DNA of 64,000 bases, taken from the NCBI RefSeq assembly GCF_947654275.1, contig NZ_CANTJS010000009.1, positions 1 through 64,000 on the forward strand, in the 5' to 3' direction. This DNA comes from an uncultured Oscillibacter sp. Its GTDB lineage: Bacteria; Bacillota; Clostridia; Oscillospirales; Oscillospiraceae. Positions 33,144-42,849 of this stretch are shown here, piece after piece. Under the pieces are notes generated by a model. The model did no database searches. It was not told where the DNA came from and saw only the letters and a program-made list of their open reading frames with translations. Within the stretch, counting starts at the first letter, position 1. Each line of letters begins with the position of its first letter. The position numbers and the translations under genes are program-made.

Positions 33144-35588
33144 ATGGAGACCGTGACAATCGTTAAGGCTGCGGTCAGCGCCGCGCCCTACTTCATTGAC
33201 AAGCCCTATGATTATCTGGTGCCTGGGGCCATGCTGGAATCGGCGGTCCCCGGCGTGCGGGTAACAGTGCCCTTTGGAAGAGGCAACCGCCTTTCCGAGG
33301 GAATCATCCTGGCCCGGAGGGAAGGGAAGAAGACGCCGGGGCTGAAACCGCTCTCCAGTCTGCTGGACCGGGAACCGGTGCTGGACAGCGCCGGGCTGTC
33401 CCTGGCGGCGTGGATGCGGCAGAGATACTTCTGCACCATGTTTGAGGCGGTGAAAACCATACTGCCCGCCGGGCTGTGGTACCGGATTCAGGAAATCTGG
33501 CGTCTCACGGCAGAGCTGGACCCCGGCGCGGCCCGTGAAGCGGCCCGGGGACTGCGGCACGGACCGGAGCTGCTGGAATTTCTTCAGGAGTCCGGCGGCG
33601 GCGCCGAGCTGGAGCGGATGCGGGAGCTTTTTGGCGCTGAGACCCTCCCGGCGCTCAATGCCCTGCAAAATGCCGGTCTGGTCTGGCAGGAGACCGCCGC
33701 CGCCCGAAAAATCTCCGACAAGACCCGCCGCATGGCGGAGCTGGCCGTCAGCGCCGAGGAGGCTCTGGCGGTCGTTGAGGCAAAAAAGCGGTCTTCATCC
33801 GCCCGCTCCGAGGTGGTCCGGCTGCTGGCGGCCAACGGCAGGACCGCCTGCGCGGACGTCTCCTATTTCACCGGCGCGTCCATGCAGGTGCTGCGGAACA
33901 TGGAAAAGGCGGGCCTTCTGACCTTTTCCGAAATAGAGGAGCTGCGGATTCCCAAGGCCGAGCCCCCGGGCGCAGGCGTGCCCATTGTGCTGAGCGATGA
34001 GCAGCAGGCGGCCTATGAACAGATTCTGGCTCTGACGGAAACCGGACAGGCCTCCGGTGTGCTGCTCCAGGGCGTCACCGGCAGCGGAAAGACGCAGGTC
34101 TATTTGCGTCTGGTTCAGGAAATACTGACCAGAGGCAAAAACGCCATGGTTCTGGTGCCGGAAATTGTGCTGACGCCCCAGATGCTGCGGCTCTTTTCCT
34201 CCTACTTCGGTGAGGATGTGGCCATGCTCCACAGCGCCCTCCGGATGTCGGAGCGCTACGACCAGTGGAAGCGCATCCGCCGGGGAGAGGTGCGGGTGGT
34301 GCTGGGCACCCGCTCCGCCGTGTTCGCGCCCCTTCAAAACCTGGGGCTGCTGATTATGGACGAGGAGCAGGAGGGGAGCTATCAGTCGGAAAATTCCCCC
34401 CGGTATCACACCCGGGACATAGCAAAGTACCTCTGCGGCCGGGATGGGGCGGTTCTGGTTATGGGGTCCGCCACGCCGTCTGTTGAAACGGCCTGGGCCG
34501 CGGAGACGGGGCGCTATCAAAAGGCGCTGCTGCGCCGCCGCTACAACGAACGGGCCCTGCCGCAGGTGCTGATTTCCGATATGAAGGAGGAGATCAAGGC
34601 GGGGAATCCCGGTCTGATTGGCGGGGACCTCCGCCGGGAGCTGGCGGCCAACCTGGAGCGGGGGGAGCAGAGCATCCTCTTTTTAAACCGCCGGGGCAGC
34701 AGCCGGATGCTGCTCTGCGGGGAGTGCGGCCTGGTTCCGGAATGTCCCCGGTGCAGCGCGGCGCTGACCTATCACTCGGTGAACGGCAGGCTGATGTGCC
34801 ACCACTGCGGCCACTCCCAGCGGAGCTATGAGGCCTGTCCCGCCTGCGGCGGCATCATGAAGCAGGTCGGCGCAGGCACGCAGAAGGTGGAGGAGGAACT
34901 CCGCGGCCTGTTTCCGGAGGCGGACATACTGCGCATGGACGCGGACACCACCGCCATGGGACATGAACGGCTTCTGAGCCGCTTTGAAAAAGAACGGATT
35001 CCCATCCTCCTGGGCACCCAGATGGTGGCCAAGGGGCTGGACTTTGAAAACGTCACCCTGGTGGGGGTCCTGGCCGCCGACCTCTCCCTGTATGTGGAGA
35101 GCTTCCGGGCGGCGGAACGGACCTTCAGCCTGCTGACCCAGGTGGTGGGCCGGGCGGGCCGGGGCGGCAAGACCGGCCGGGCCGTGATTCAGACCTATAC
35201 GCCGGGCAGCGACGTGATTCAGTGCGCCGCCTGTCAGGATTACGACCGCTTCTATGCCGGTGAGATTGAGATGCGCCGCCTGCGGCGCAGCCCACCCTTC
35301 GCGGATATGTTCACTATCACGGTTTCCGGGGTGGAGGAGGGTGCGGTCTTCCGGGCGGCTCTGCACGTGCGGGACAGCCTGCGCCGCCTGTTCCCGGGGG
35401 GGGATATCCTGGGTCCCGCTCCGCCGCCGCTTTTGAAGCTGAATGAGCGCTACCGCTACCGGGTGCTGCTGACAGGCAGGAACGACCGGGAGACCAGGGA
35501 GCGGATCAGCCGCCTGCTCAGGGACTTTTCCGCCGCCCGCGAGAACCGGGGACTGCATATTTCCGCGGACTGTAATGCCGCAGACTAA
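33144..35588 (+). CDS. priA: Primosomal replication helicase PriA
   Basis: 814 aa superfamily 2 helicase that restarts stalled forks. An N-terminal 3'-binding domain precedes Walker A GVTGSGKTQVY and the DEEQ box. Eight zinc-binding cysteines sit in the segment CGECGLVPECPRC through CHHCGHSQRSYEACPACGG. C-terminal helicase motifs include LLGTQMVAKGLDFENVTLVG in two parts. Full length. Confidence 0.96.
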   Translation: METVTIVKAAVSAAPYFIDKPYDYLVPGAMLESAVPGVRVTVPFGRGNRLSEGIILARREGKKTPGLKPLSSLLDREPVLDSAGLSLAAWMRQRYFCTMFEAVKTILPAGLWYRIQEIWRLTAELDPGAAREAARGLRHGPELLEFLQESGGGAELERMRELFGAETLPALNALQNAGLVWQETAAARKISDKTRRMAELAVSAEEALAVVEAKKRSSSARSEVVRLLAANGRTACADVSYFTGASMQVLRNMEKAGLLTFSEIEELRIPKAEPPGAGVPIVLSDEQQAAYEQILALTETGQASGVLLQGVTGSGKTQVYLRLVQEILTRGKNAMVLVPEIVLTPQMLRLFSSYFGEDVAMLHSALRMSERYDQWKRIRRGEVRVVLGTRSAVFAPLQNLGLLIMDEEQEGSYQSENSPRYHTRDIAKYLCGRDGAVLVMGSATPSVETAWAAETGRYQKALLRRRYNERALPQVLISDMKEEIKAGNPGLIGGDLRRELAANLERGEQSILFLNRRGSSRMLLCGECGLVPECPRCSAALTYHSVNGRLMCHHCGHSQRSYEACPACGGIMKQVGAGTQKVEEELRGLFPEADILRMDADTTAMGHERLLSRFEKERIPILLGTQMVAKGLDFENVTLVGVLAADLSLYVESFRAAERTFSLLTQVVGRAGRGGKTGRAVIQTYTPGSDVIQCAACQDYDRFYAGEIEMRRLRRSPPFADMFTITVSGVEEGAVFRAALHVRDSLRRLFPGGDILGPAPPPLLKLNERYRYRVLLTGRNDRETRERISRLLRDFSAARENRGLHISADCNAAD

Positions 35589-35604
35589 GGGAGGTACACA
35601 AACA

Positions 35605-36099
35605 ATGGCACTGCGTAAGATTGTGGAGATGGGCGAGGACTGCCTGACAAAGGTCTGCCGCCCGGTGACGGATTTTAACCAGCGTCTGCACACGCTGCTG
35701 GACGATATGACGGAAACGCTGGCGGAGGCCAACGGCGCAGGACTGGCTGCGCCTCAGGTGGGCATCCTCCGGCGGCTTTGCATCGTCATGGACATGGATT
35801 CGGAGGAGTATATTGAGCTGGTGAATCCTGAGATCATTGCCCGGAGCGGCGAGCAGACCGGTTTGGAGGGCTGCCTCAGCGTGCCGGGAAAATGGGGGCT
35901 GGTCACCCGGCCCGGCTATGTCCGGGTGCGGGCTCAGGACCGGGACGGACAGTGGTTTGAGGTGGAGGGCGAGGGCCTGACGGCCCGGTGCTTCTGCCAT
36001 GAGCTGGAGCATCTGGACGGGCGCCTGTACACGGAGCACATCGACCGCTTCCTCACAGAGGAGGAAGTGGAGGAACTGATGAATCAGGAGGACGACTGA
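35605..36099 (+). CDS. def: Peptide deformylase
   Basis: 164 aa. Metal and catalytic motifs: GAGLAAPQ (44-51), EGCLSVP with ligand C90, and CHELEH (131-136) giving the HExxH ligands. Removes the formyl group from nascent proteins. ATG at 35605 after GGGAGG. Stop and start of fmt overlap by one base, pairing the two formyl-cycle enzymes. Confidence 0.96.
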   Translation: MALRKIVEMGEDCLTKVCRPVTDFNQRLHTLLDDMTETLAEANGAGLAAPQVGILRRLCIVMDMDSEEYIELVNPEIIARSGEQTGLEGCLSVPGKWGLVTRPGYVRVRAQDRDGQWFEVEGEGLTARCFCHELEHLDGRLYTEHIDRFLTEEEVEELMNQEDD

Positions 36100-37037
36100 T
36101 GCGCATTTTGTTCATGGGAACGCCGGAATTCGCCGTGGCCTCCCTCCGCCATCTGGTGGAGGACGGCCACGAAATCTGCGGCGTGTTCACTCAGCCGGAT
36201 AAGCCCAAAAACCGGGGGCACAAGCTGGCTTTCTCGCCTGTAAAGGAATATGCCTTAACAAAAAATTTGCCGGTTTTTCAGCCCGTCAGCCTGAAGGGCG
36301 GCGAGGCTCTGGAGCTGCTCCGGTCCCTGGCGCCGGAGCTGACGGTGGTGGCGGCCTATGGACAGCTTCTGCCTGACGATATTTTGAACGTGCCGCCTCT
36401 GGGCTCTGTGAATGTCCACTCGTCCCTGCTGCCCCGGTACCGGGGGGCGGCGCCTATCAACTGGGCCATTCTGAACGGGGAGACGGAGACCGGCGTGACG
36501 ATTATGTATATGGCCAGGGCCCTGGACGCGGGGGACATCATCCTGCAAAAGTCCACTCCCATTGGAGCAGAGGAGGATGCCCAGTCCCTGACGGAGCGCC
36601 TGGCGGAGCTGGGCGCGGAGGCGCTGTCCGAGACCGTCCGGGCCCTGGCGGCGGGGACGGCCGCCCGGACGCCTCAGGACGAGAGCCTGAGCACCTACGC
36701 CCCCAAGCTGGAAAAGGGTCTGTCTCCCATTGACTGGACCCGGTCCGCCCACGAGATTGCCTGCCAGGTCCGGGGCCTGATTCCCTGGCCCTGCGCCACG
36801 ACGGACGTCATCAGCGGCGAGCCCATGAAGCTCTATTCGGTGGAAGAGCTGGACCAGGCAACCGGGCTTCAGCCCGGAGCCAGGGCGGCGGAGGGAAAGC
36901 AGGGAATCGACATCGCCTGCGGCGACGGGAAGCTGCTGCGGGTGCGGGAGCTCCAGGCCCAGGGGGGAAAGCGGATGTCCGCCTGGGCGTATCTGATGGG
37001 GCACCGCCCGCCCAGGCAGACAAATCCCGAATCTTGA
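36099..37037 (+). CDS. fmt: Methionyl-tRNA formyltransferase
   Basis: 312 aa. N-terminal catalytic domain with RILFMGTPEFAV, the folate-site segment VNVHSSLLPRYRGAAPINWA in pieces, and a C-terminal OB-like domain. Formylates initiator Met-tRNA. Directly follows def. Confidence 0.97.
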   Translation: MRILFMGTPEFAVASLRHLVEDGHEICGVFTQPDKPKNRGHKLAFSPVKEYALTKNLPVFQPVSLKGGEALELLRSLAPELTVVAAYGQLLPDDILNVPPLGSVNVHSSLLPRYRGAAPINWAILNGETETGVTIMYMARALDAGDIILQKSTPIGAEEDAQSLTERLAELGAEALSETVRALAAGTAARTPQDESLSTYAPKLEKGLSPIDWTRSAHEIACQVRGLIPWPCATTDVISGEPMKLYSVEELDQATGLQPGARAAEGKQGIDIACGDGKLLRVRELQAQGGKRMSAWAYLMGHRPPRQTNPES

Positions 37038-37053
37038 ATGAGCTGGTGATTTT

Positions 37054-37785
37054 ATGCCTTATTACAACCATTACGGCAGTTTCCTGGCCAATAACCTCTA
37101 TTGTCTGCTGATGATTCCCGTGGTGCTTCTGTCCCTTTGGGCCCAGTTTCAGGTGAGCCACACCTTTCGGAAGTACAGCGGCGGGCGGAACCGGCGCAGT
37201 CTGACCGGAGCCAGGGCGGCGGAGGCCGTCCTGCGGACCCACGGCGTCTACAATGTGCCTGTCCGGCCCTGCCAGGGCAGTCTGACGGACCACTATGACC
37301 CCAGAAGCAACACCATCTATCTCTCCGAGCCGGTCTATGCCGCCGCGACGGTGGCGGCGGTGGGCGTGGCGGCCCACGAGGCGGGCCACGCGGTGCAGTA
37401 CGCCAAGGGCTACGCCCCCATCCGCCTGCGGAGCGCCATCGTGCCGCTGACTCAGCTGGGGTCCCGGTTTTCCTTCTTTCTGCTGCTGATTGGAATGCTG
37501 CTGTACAGCCAGAGCCTGTTTTTCCTGGGCATTCTGCTGTTTTCCCTCACCACGGTGTTCCAGCTGGTGACGCTACCGGTGGAGTTCAACGCGTCCCGCA
37601 GGGCGCTGGAGACCATTGCGGGGGAGGCGCTTCTGGACGGCGACGAGCTGCGGGGGGCCCGGAAGGTGCTGCGGGCGGCAGCGCTGACCTATGTGGCGGC
37701 TCTGCTGATGTCGGCCCTTCAGCTGCTGCGCTATGTGCTGGTCTTCCTGGGCCGGAGCAGCCGCCGGGGCGGAGGCCGCAGATGA
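37054..37785 (+). CDS. YugP-type zinc metallopeptidase, membrane bound
   Basis: 243 aa. Zinc motif HEAGH (108-112), one N-terminal membrane helix (about 13-30) and two to three C-terminal membrane helices (about 138-158, 160-175, 215-232). Matches the neutral zinc metallopeptidase 2 family, which has this place beside fmt and rsmB in many Firmicutes. Substrate unknown. ATGA overlap with rsmB. Confidence 0.92.
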   Translation: MPYYNHYGSFLANNLYCLLMIPVVLLSLWAQFQVSHTFRKYSGGRNRRSLTGARAAEAVLRTHGVYNVPVRPCQGSLTDHYDPRSNTIYLSEPVYAAATVAAVGVAAHEAGHAVQYAKGYAPIRLRSAIVPLTQLGSRFSFFLLLIGMLLYSQSLFFLGILLFSLTTVFQLVTLPVEFNASRRALETIAGEALLDGDELRGARKVLRAAALTYVAALLMSALQLLRYVLVFLGRSSRRGGGRR

Positions 37786-39098
37786 GCGCCCGGGAGCGGG
37801 CCCTGAGGGTCCTGACCGCCTGCCGGACCCGGGGCGCCTGGGCGGACGCAGCCCTGGCCCATGCTCTGGCGGAGCTTACGCCGGCCGACGCCGCTCTGTG
37901 CAGCCGTCTGGTCTATGGCGTTCTCCAGAATGAACTGCTGCTGGATTTCTACCTCTCCGCCTATTGCACCCAGAAGCTGGACCATCTTCAGCCGCCTCTG
38001 GCGGATATCCTGCGGCTGGGCGCTTATCAGATTCTGTTTCTGGACCGGGTGCCGGACAACGCCGCCGTTCATACCTCGGTGGACCTGGCGAAGAGCGCCG
38101 GACGGGGGGCGGCGTCGGGACTGGTGAACGCCGTCCTGCGGAAGCTGTGCCGGGAGCGGGAGACCCTGCCTGCCATTCCGGAGCGGGACGAGGCGAAATA
38201 CCTGTCCATTCGGTACAGCCACCCCAGGTGGATGGTGAAGCGGCTGCTTGCCCTGCTGGGCAGGGAGGAGACGGAGGCGCTTTTAAGCGCCGGCAACAGC
38301 CAGCCTCCTATTGCGGCGCAGGTGAACACCCTCCGCTTTGACACGGACCAGGCGGCTGCCTCCCTGGAGGCCGGGGGCGTTGGAACGAGGGTTCACCCCT
38401 GGCTGCCGGACTGTTTGCTGCTGGAGCGCACAGGCGGGCTGGAACGGCTGGAGGCCTTTCAGGCCGGAGCCTTCTATGTTCAGGACCCGGCGGCCCGGCT
38501 GGCGGTGCTGGCGGCGGGCCTGAAGCCCGGAAGCCGGGTGCTGGACGTCTGCGCCGCCCCCGGCGGAAAATCCTTCGCCGCCGCCATCGCCATGAGGGAC
38601 CAGGGGGAAATCATCTCCTGCGACCTCCATGAAAACAAGCTCACGCGCATCCGGGCGGGGGCGGAGCGGCTGGGTCTGACCTCTATCCAAACCGCCGCGG
38701 CCGACGGGCGCGTCCGCCGGGCGGAGTGGCGGAACGGCTTTGACGCCGTACTGGTGGACGCCCCCTGCTCCGGCCTGGGCATTTTGCGGAAAAAGCCGGA
38801 CATCCGCCGGAAGCGAGCGGACGATCTCTTTACGCTGCCGGTGATTCAGAGCGCCATTCTGGACAACGCCGCCGAATATGTCCGGCCCGGCGGCGTGCTG
38901 ATTTACTCCACATGCACCATCCTGCCGGAGGAAAACGAGGATGTGACGAGGGCCTTCCTCGGCGCGCACCCTGACTTTTTCCAGGAGGGCTTCAGACTGC
39001 CGGAGCCCATCGGGGAGACGGAGGGCCAGATGACTCTGTGGCCCCACCGCCACGGCACCGACGGCTTTTACATCTGCCGCATGACGCGGCGCGGTTGA
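37782..39098 (+). CDS. rsmB: 16S rRNA (cytosine967-C5)-methyltransferase
   Basis: 438 aa. NusB-like N-terminal RNA-binding domain (about 1-135), then a SAM-dependent methyltransferase with VLDVCAAPGGKS, and the catalytic cysteines in DAPCSGLG and YSTCTILPEENE. Modifies 16S rRNA C967. Confidence 0.96.
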   Translation: MSARERALRVLTACRTRGAWADAALAHALAELTPADAALCSRLVYGVLQNELLLDFYLSAYCTQKLDHLQPPLADILRLGAYQILFLDRVPDNAAVHTSVDLAKSAGRGAASGLVNAVLRKLCRERETLPAIPERDEAKYLSIRYSHPRWMVKRLLALLGREETEALLSAGNSQPPIAAQVNTLRFDTDQAAASLEAGGVGTRVHPWLPDCLLLERTGGLERLEAFQAGAFYVQDPAARLAVLAAGLKPGSRVLDVCAAPGGKSFAAAIAMRDQGEIISCDLHENKLTRIRAGAERLGLTSIQTAAADGRVRRAEWRNGFDAVLVDAPCSGLGILRKKPDIRRKRADDLFTLPVIQSAILDNAAEYVRPGGVLIYSTCTILPEENEDVTRAFLGAHPDFFQEGFRLPEPIGETEGQMTLWPHRHGTDGFYICRMTRRG

Positions 39099-39112
39099 AT
39101 ACGAGGCTCTTT

Positions 39113-40144
39113 ATGATTGATTTGAAATCCATGACCCTCCCGGAGCTGACGGAGTTTCTGGGGGAGCTGGGGGAACCGGCCTTTCGGGGGAAGCAGGTCT
39201 TCTCCTGGCTGAACCGGGGCGCGGAGTCCTTCGAGGAGATGGCCAATATCCCCCTGACGCTTCGGCGGCGGCTGGAGGAGCTCTGCGTGCTGACGCCGCC
39301 CAGGGCAGCCCGGAAACAGGTCTCCGCCAGAGACGGTACCATCAAATATCTCTGGGAGCTGGGAGACGGCAACTGCGTGGAATCCGTCCTCATGCGCTAC
39401 CGCCACGGAAACACCGTGTGCATTTCCTCTCAGGTGGGCTGCTGTATGGGCTGCTTCTTCTGCGCGTCCACCATTGCCGGAAAGGTCCGGGACCTGACGC
39501 CGGGGGAGATGCTGGACCAGGTACTGTTCACACAGAAGGACTCCGGCGCACCTGTCTCCAACATCGTGCTGATGGGCATTGGCGAGCCTATGGACAACCT
39601 GGACAATGTGCTGAAATTTCTGGAGATTGTCAACCACCCCGACGGCATGAACATCGGGATGCGGCATATCTCCCTCTCCACCTGCGGCGTGATTCCCGGA
39701 ATCAAGCGCCTGGCGGAGCTGGGATTGCAGCTGACACTGTCCGTGTCCCTCCACGCGCCGGACAGCCCCACCCGTTCGCGGCTGATGCCCATTAACCGCG
39801 CCTATGGGGTGGAGGCGCTGTTCGCCGCCTGCCACGCGTATTTCAAAAAGACGGGCCGCCGGATTTCCTTTGAGTACGCCATGATTGACGGCGTGAATGA
39901 CCACGACTGGCAGGCGGACCTGATTGCCAAACGGCTGAAGGGGATGCCGGGCCATGTGAATCTGATTCCGCTGAACGATGTGGAGGAGCGGCCTTTCAAG
40001 CCCTCCCGGCGGACGGCGGCGTTTCAGAAGCGGCTGGAGAGCCACGGCGTGACCGCCACCGTCCGCAGGAGCCTGGGCGGCGACATTGACGCCGCCTGCG
40101 GCCAGCTCCGCCGGAAGACACAGAAGGAGGGGAGTCCTCAATGA
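39113..40144 (+). CDS. rlmN: Dual-specificity 23S rRNA/tRNA adenosine C2-methyltransferase
   Basis: 343 aa radical SAM enzyme. CX3CX2C cluster at C110, C114, C117 (GCCMGCFFCAS), GIGEPMDNLDN, and LSTCGVIPGI. Methylates A2503 of 23S rRNA and A37 of some tRNAs. ATG at 39113 has only a weak ribosome-binding site (GAGG). Overlaps prpC by 4 nt. Confidence 0.96.
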   Translation: MIDLKSMTLPELTEFLGELGEPAFRGKQVFSWLNRGAESFEEMANIPLTLRRRLEELCVLTPPRAARKQVSARDGTIKYLWELGDGNCVESVLMRYRHGNTVCISSQVGCCMGCFFCASTIAGKVRDLTPGEMLDQVLFTQKDSGAPVSNIVLMGIGEPMDNLDNVLKFLEIVNHPDGMNIGMRHISLSTCGVIPGIKRLAELGLQLTLSVSLHAPDSPTRSRLMPINRAYGVEALFAACHAYFKKTGRRISFEYAMIDGVNDHDWQADLIAKRLKGMPGHVNLIPLNDVEERPFKPSRRTAAFQKRLESHGVTATVRRSLGGDIDAACGQLRRKTQKEGSPQ

Positions 40145-40878
40145 TCGACATTTTGGGCATGACGGACGTGGGTCTTGTCCGCCGGGAAAACCAGGACGCT
40201 TACGCGGTGCGGGAGCGGACGGAATCCGGCCACAGCGTCTGCGTCGTCTGCGACGGAATGGGCGGCTATGCCGGGGGCAGGCTGGCCAGCAGCATCGCCG
40301 CGGAGACCTTTATGGCGGAGCTGGAAAAGCGGCTTCGGCCGGACATGACGGCGGAGGCGCTGCAAACGGCCTCGGCGCAGGCGATTTCCATGGCCGACGG
40401 GGCCATTCGTGAGGCCGCCGGACGCCTGCCGGAATACCAGAGCATGGGGACCACCCTGGTCTCCGCCATTGTCTTTGACGGCGGGGCGGTGGTGGCCAAT
40501 GTGGGAGACAGTCGGGCCTATCACATCACGCCCCGGGGTATCACCCAGGTGACCCGTGACCACTCCCTGGTGGAGGACCTGATGGCCCGGGGAGGCATCA
40601 CCGCCGAGGAGGCCCGCCGCCACCCGAAACGGAAGTATGTTACCCGGGCCCTGGGGCCGGACGCGGACACCCAGTGCGACTGCTTCGTCTGCCCGTGGCT
40701 GCCGGGGGACTGCCTGCTGCTGTGCACCGACGGGCTGGTCAATACCGTGACAGATCAGGAGATGTGGGAGGAAGTCCTCCGCGGAGAACCGGAGACCTGT
40801 CTGGACCGTCTGCTGCATATCTCCAAAAGCCGGGGCGCCTCGGACAATGTAACCGTTGTCCTGATGCGGAATCTGTAA
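40141..40878 (+). CDS. prpC: PP2C-type serine/threonine phosphatase
   Basis: 245 aa. PP2C metal-binding motifs RRENQDAY, VCDGMGGYAGG, VGDSRAYHI and TDGLVN are intact. Dephosphorylates targets of the adjacent kinase PrkC. ATGA overlap with rlmN. Confidence 0.95.
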   Translation: MIDILGMTDVGLVRRENQDAYAVRERTESGHSVCVVCDGMGGYAGGRLASSIAAETFMAELEKRLRPDMTAEALQTASAQAISMADGAIREAAGRLPEYQSMGTTLVSAIVFDGGAVVANVGDSRAYHITPRGITQVTRDHSLVEDLMARGGITAEEARRHPKRKYVTRALGPDADTQCDCFVCPWLPGDCLLLCTDGLVNTVTDQEMWEEVLRGEPETCLDRLLHISKSRGASDNVTVVLMRNL

Positions 40879-40893
40879 GGGAGGCGGGACTGT

Positions 40894-42849
40894 ATGAACC
40901 AATACATCGGAAAAGTACTGGATAGCCGATATGAGATTCTGGAGTGTATCGGCACCGGCGGCATGGCGGTGGTCTATAAAACCAGGGACCAGCGGCTGAA
41001 CCGTCTGGTGGCGGTCAAGGTCCTGAAGCCCGACCTGGCGCAGGACGCGGATTTCCGCCGCCGGTTCAACGCGGAGTCTCAGGCGGTGGCCCAGCTGTCC
41101 CACCCCAACATTGTTTCGGTCTATGATGTGAGCCGGGGGGGCGACACGGAATATATCGTCATGGAGCTGATTGACGGCATCACCCTCAAGCAGTATATGG
41201 AGAAGCGGGGCCAGCTGAACTGGCGGGAATCCCTCCATTTCATCACCCAGATCATGCGGGGACTCAGCCACGCCCACAGCCGGGGCATCGTCCACCGGGA
41301 CATCAAGCCTCAGAATATCATGGTCCTGCGGGACGGCAGCGTGAAGGTGGCCGATTTCGGCATCGCGTGCCTTGAAAACTCCGCCCAGACCCTGACTCAG
41401 GAGGCGCTGGGCTCCGTCCACTATATTTCCCCGGAGCAGGCCAGAGGGGACCGCACCGATGCCCGGTCGGACATCTATTCCGCCGGTGTGGTGATGTACG
41501 AAATGCTGACGGGCCGGCTGCCCTTTGAGGGGGATTCCGCCGTCTCTGTGGCCATTCAGCACCTCAGCGCCGTGCCTCTGGCGCCCCGGGAGGTCAACCC
41601 CGAGATTCCGCCTCAGCTGGAGCTGATCTGCATGAAGGCCATGACGCCGGACCTGGACCGGCGCTACCCCTGTGCCGACGCCATGATTGCCGACCTGGAG
41701 AACTTCCGGAAAAATCCCAGCGTGGACCTGGACTTTTCTCTGGTGGACCTTCGTCCGGAGGAGCCCAACGACCCCACCCAGCGCATCCGCCCGGTCCGGG
41801 AGAGGGAGAAGCGCCGCAGGGAAGAGGTTTACGAGGACGACGACTATGGCCGGTCCTCCGGCGGCGCGGCCCAGAAGGTTCTGATTGCCGTGGCGCTGGT
41901 GCTGGCCGCCACGCTGGCGGTGGTGTTGTTCCGGACGGTCTCCGACTCCTTTGAGCCGGAGCCTGTGCCGGAATCCTACGTGGTTCCCAGCGTTGTGGGC
42001 TATACGCTGGAGGATGCCGGCAGGCTGGAGAGCGTCAACGGCGTTTTCGAGCTGAGGAATATGGGCAATGAGTACAGCGACAAGCCGGTGGGCACCATCG
42101 TCCGGCAGAATCCCCAGCCGGACGACTACCGCAAGGGGAACAACCTGTATATTGAGGTCTGGATCAGCGCCGGGGAGGAAACGGCCAATATGCCCGGGGT
42201 GGTAAACCATACCGTTTCCCAGGCGCGGTCCGCCCTGAAGAGCCTGATTGAAAAGTACGATCTGGAGATCATCGCAGACGAGGCGGAACAGGAGTTTAAC
42301 GACCAGGTCACCAAGGGTTATATCATCCGCAGCGAGCCGGCGGAGGGCGAGCCTCTGAAGCAGGGGGACACCATCCGGCTGATTGTCAGCAAGGGGCCGG
42401 AGCTGAAGGAATTCCCCATGCCCCTGTGCGTCAACCAGAGCATCGACGTAATCCGGCCTCAGCTGGCGGAGACCTATAAGCTGGTCTGCACCGACGCCGA
42501 CATCGAGTATGTGGAGAGCGAGGAGGAGCCGGGGACCATCCTCTGGCAGAGCATTGAGGCCACCACCATGGTCAAGGAGGGCGACACCGTCAAATTGCGG
42601 GTCAGCAAGGGCCTGACGAAAAACACCGTGAATGTGGGCATTGACCTTCCTCAGGACGACCGCAGCACAGTGTCCGTGCAGATCTATGTAGGCGACGAGG
42701 TGGAAGCCCAGTACGACGAACGGGTCAGCTGCGCCCAGGGGTCCATCAATCCTCCGCTGACCGGCTCCGGCATCCAGAATTTCCGGGTGCTGTTCGACGG
42801 TGTGCTGGACCCGATGCAGAGCGGCTCGGTGGACTTTAATCTGTCATGA
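40894..42849 (+). CDS. prkC: PASTA-domain serine/threonine kinase
   Basis: 651 aa. Kinase domain 1-275 with glycine loop GTGGMAVVYK (20-29), catalytic K42, HRD (134-136) and DFG (154-156). One transmembrane helix (about 329-348) and three PASTA repeats outside the cell (about 360-425, 426-495, 496-567) end in an extra beta domain. PASTA kinases sense muropeptides and lipid II and control growth, wall synthesis and spore germination. Overlaps rsgA by 4 nt. Confidence 0.96.
   Translation: MNQYIGKVLDSRYEILECIGTGGMAVVYKTRDQRLNRLVAVKVLKPDLAQDADFRRRFNAESQAVAQLSHPNIVSVYDVSRGGDTEYIVMELIDGITLKQYMEKRGQLNWRESLHFITQIMRGLSHAHSRGIVHRDIKPQNIMVLRDGSVKVADFGIACLENSAQTLTQEALGSVHYISPEQARGDRTDARSDIYSAGVVMYEMLTGRLPFEGDSAVSVAIQHLSAVPLAPREVNPEIPPQLELICMKAMTPDLDRRYPCADAMIADLENFRKNPSVDLDFSLVDLRPEEPNDPTQRIRPVREREKRRREEVYEDDDYGRSSGGAAQKVLIAVALVLAATLAVVLFRTVSDSFEPEPVPESYVVPSVVGYTLEDAGRLESVNGVFELRNMGNEYSDKPVGTIVRQNPQPDDYRKGNNLYIEVWISAGEETANMPGVVNHTVSQARSALKSLIEKYDLEIIADEAEQEFNDQVTKGYIIRSEPAEGEPLKQGDTIRLIVSKGPELKEFPMPLCVNQSIDVIRPQLAETYKLVCTDADIEYVESEEEPGTILWQSIEATTMVKEGDTVKLRVSKGLTKNTVNVGIDLPQDDRSTVSVQIYVGDEVEAQYDERVSCAQGSINPPLTGSGIQNFRVLFDGVLDPMQSGSVDFNLS

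Noticed and set aside
36099-37037. Frameshift at the def/fmt boundary
   Set aside because: The one-base stop/start overlap (TGATG) is normal translational coupling; both proteins are full length.
40138-42210. 690-codon antisense frame over prpC/prkC
   Set aside because: Low-complexity His/Gly/Val composition typical of a mirror frame; both plus-strand genes are intact with full motifs.
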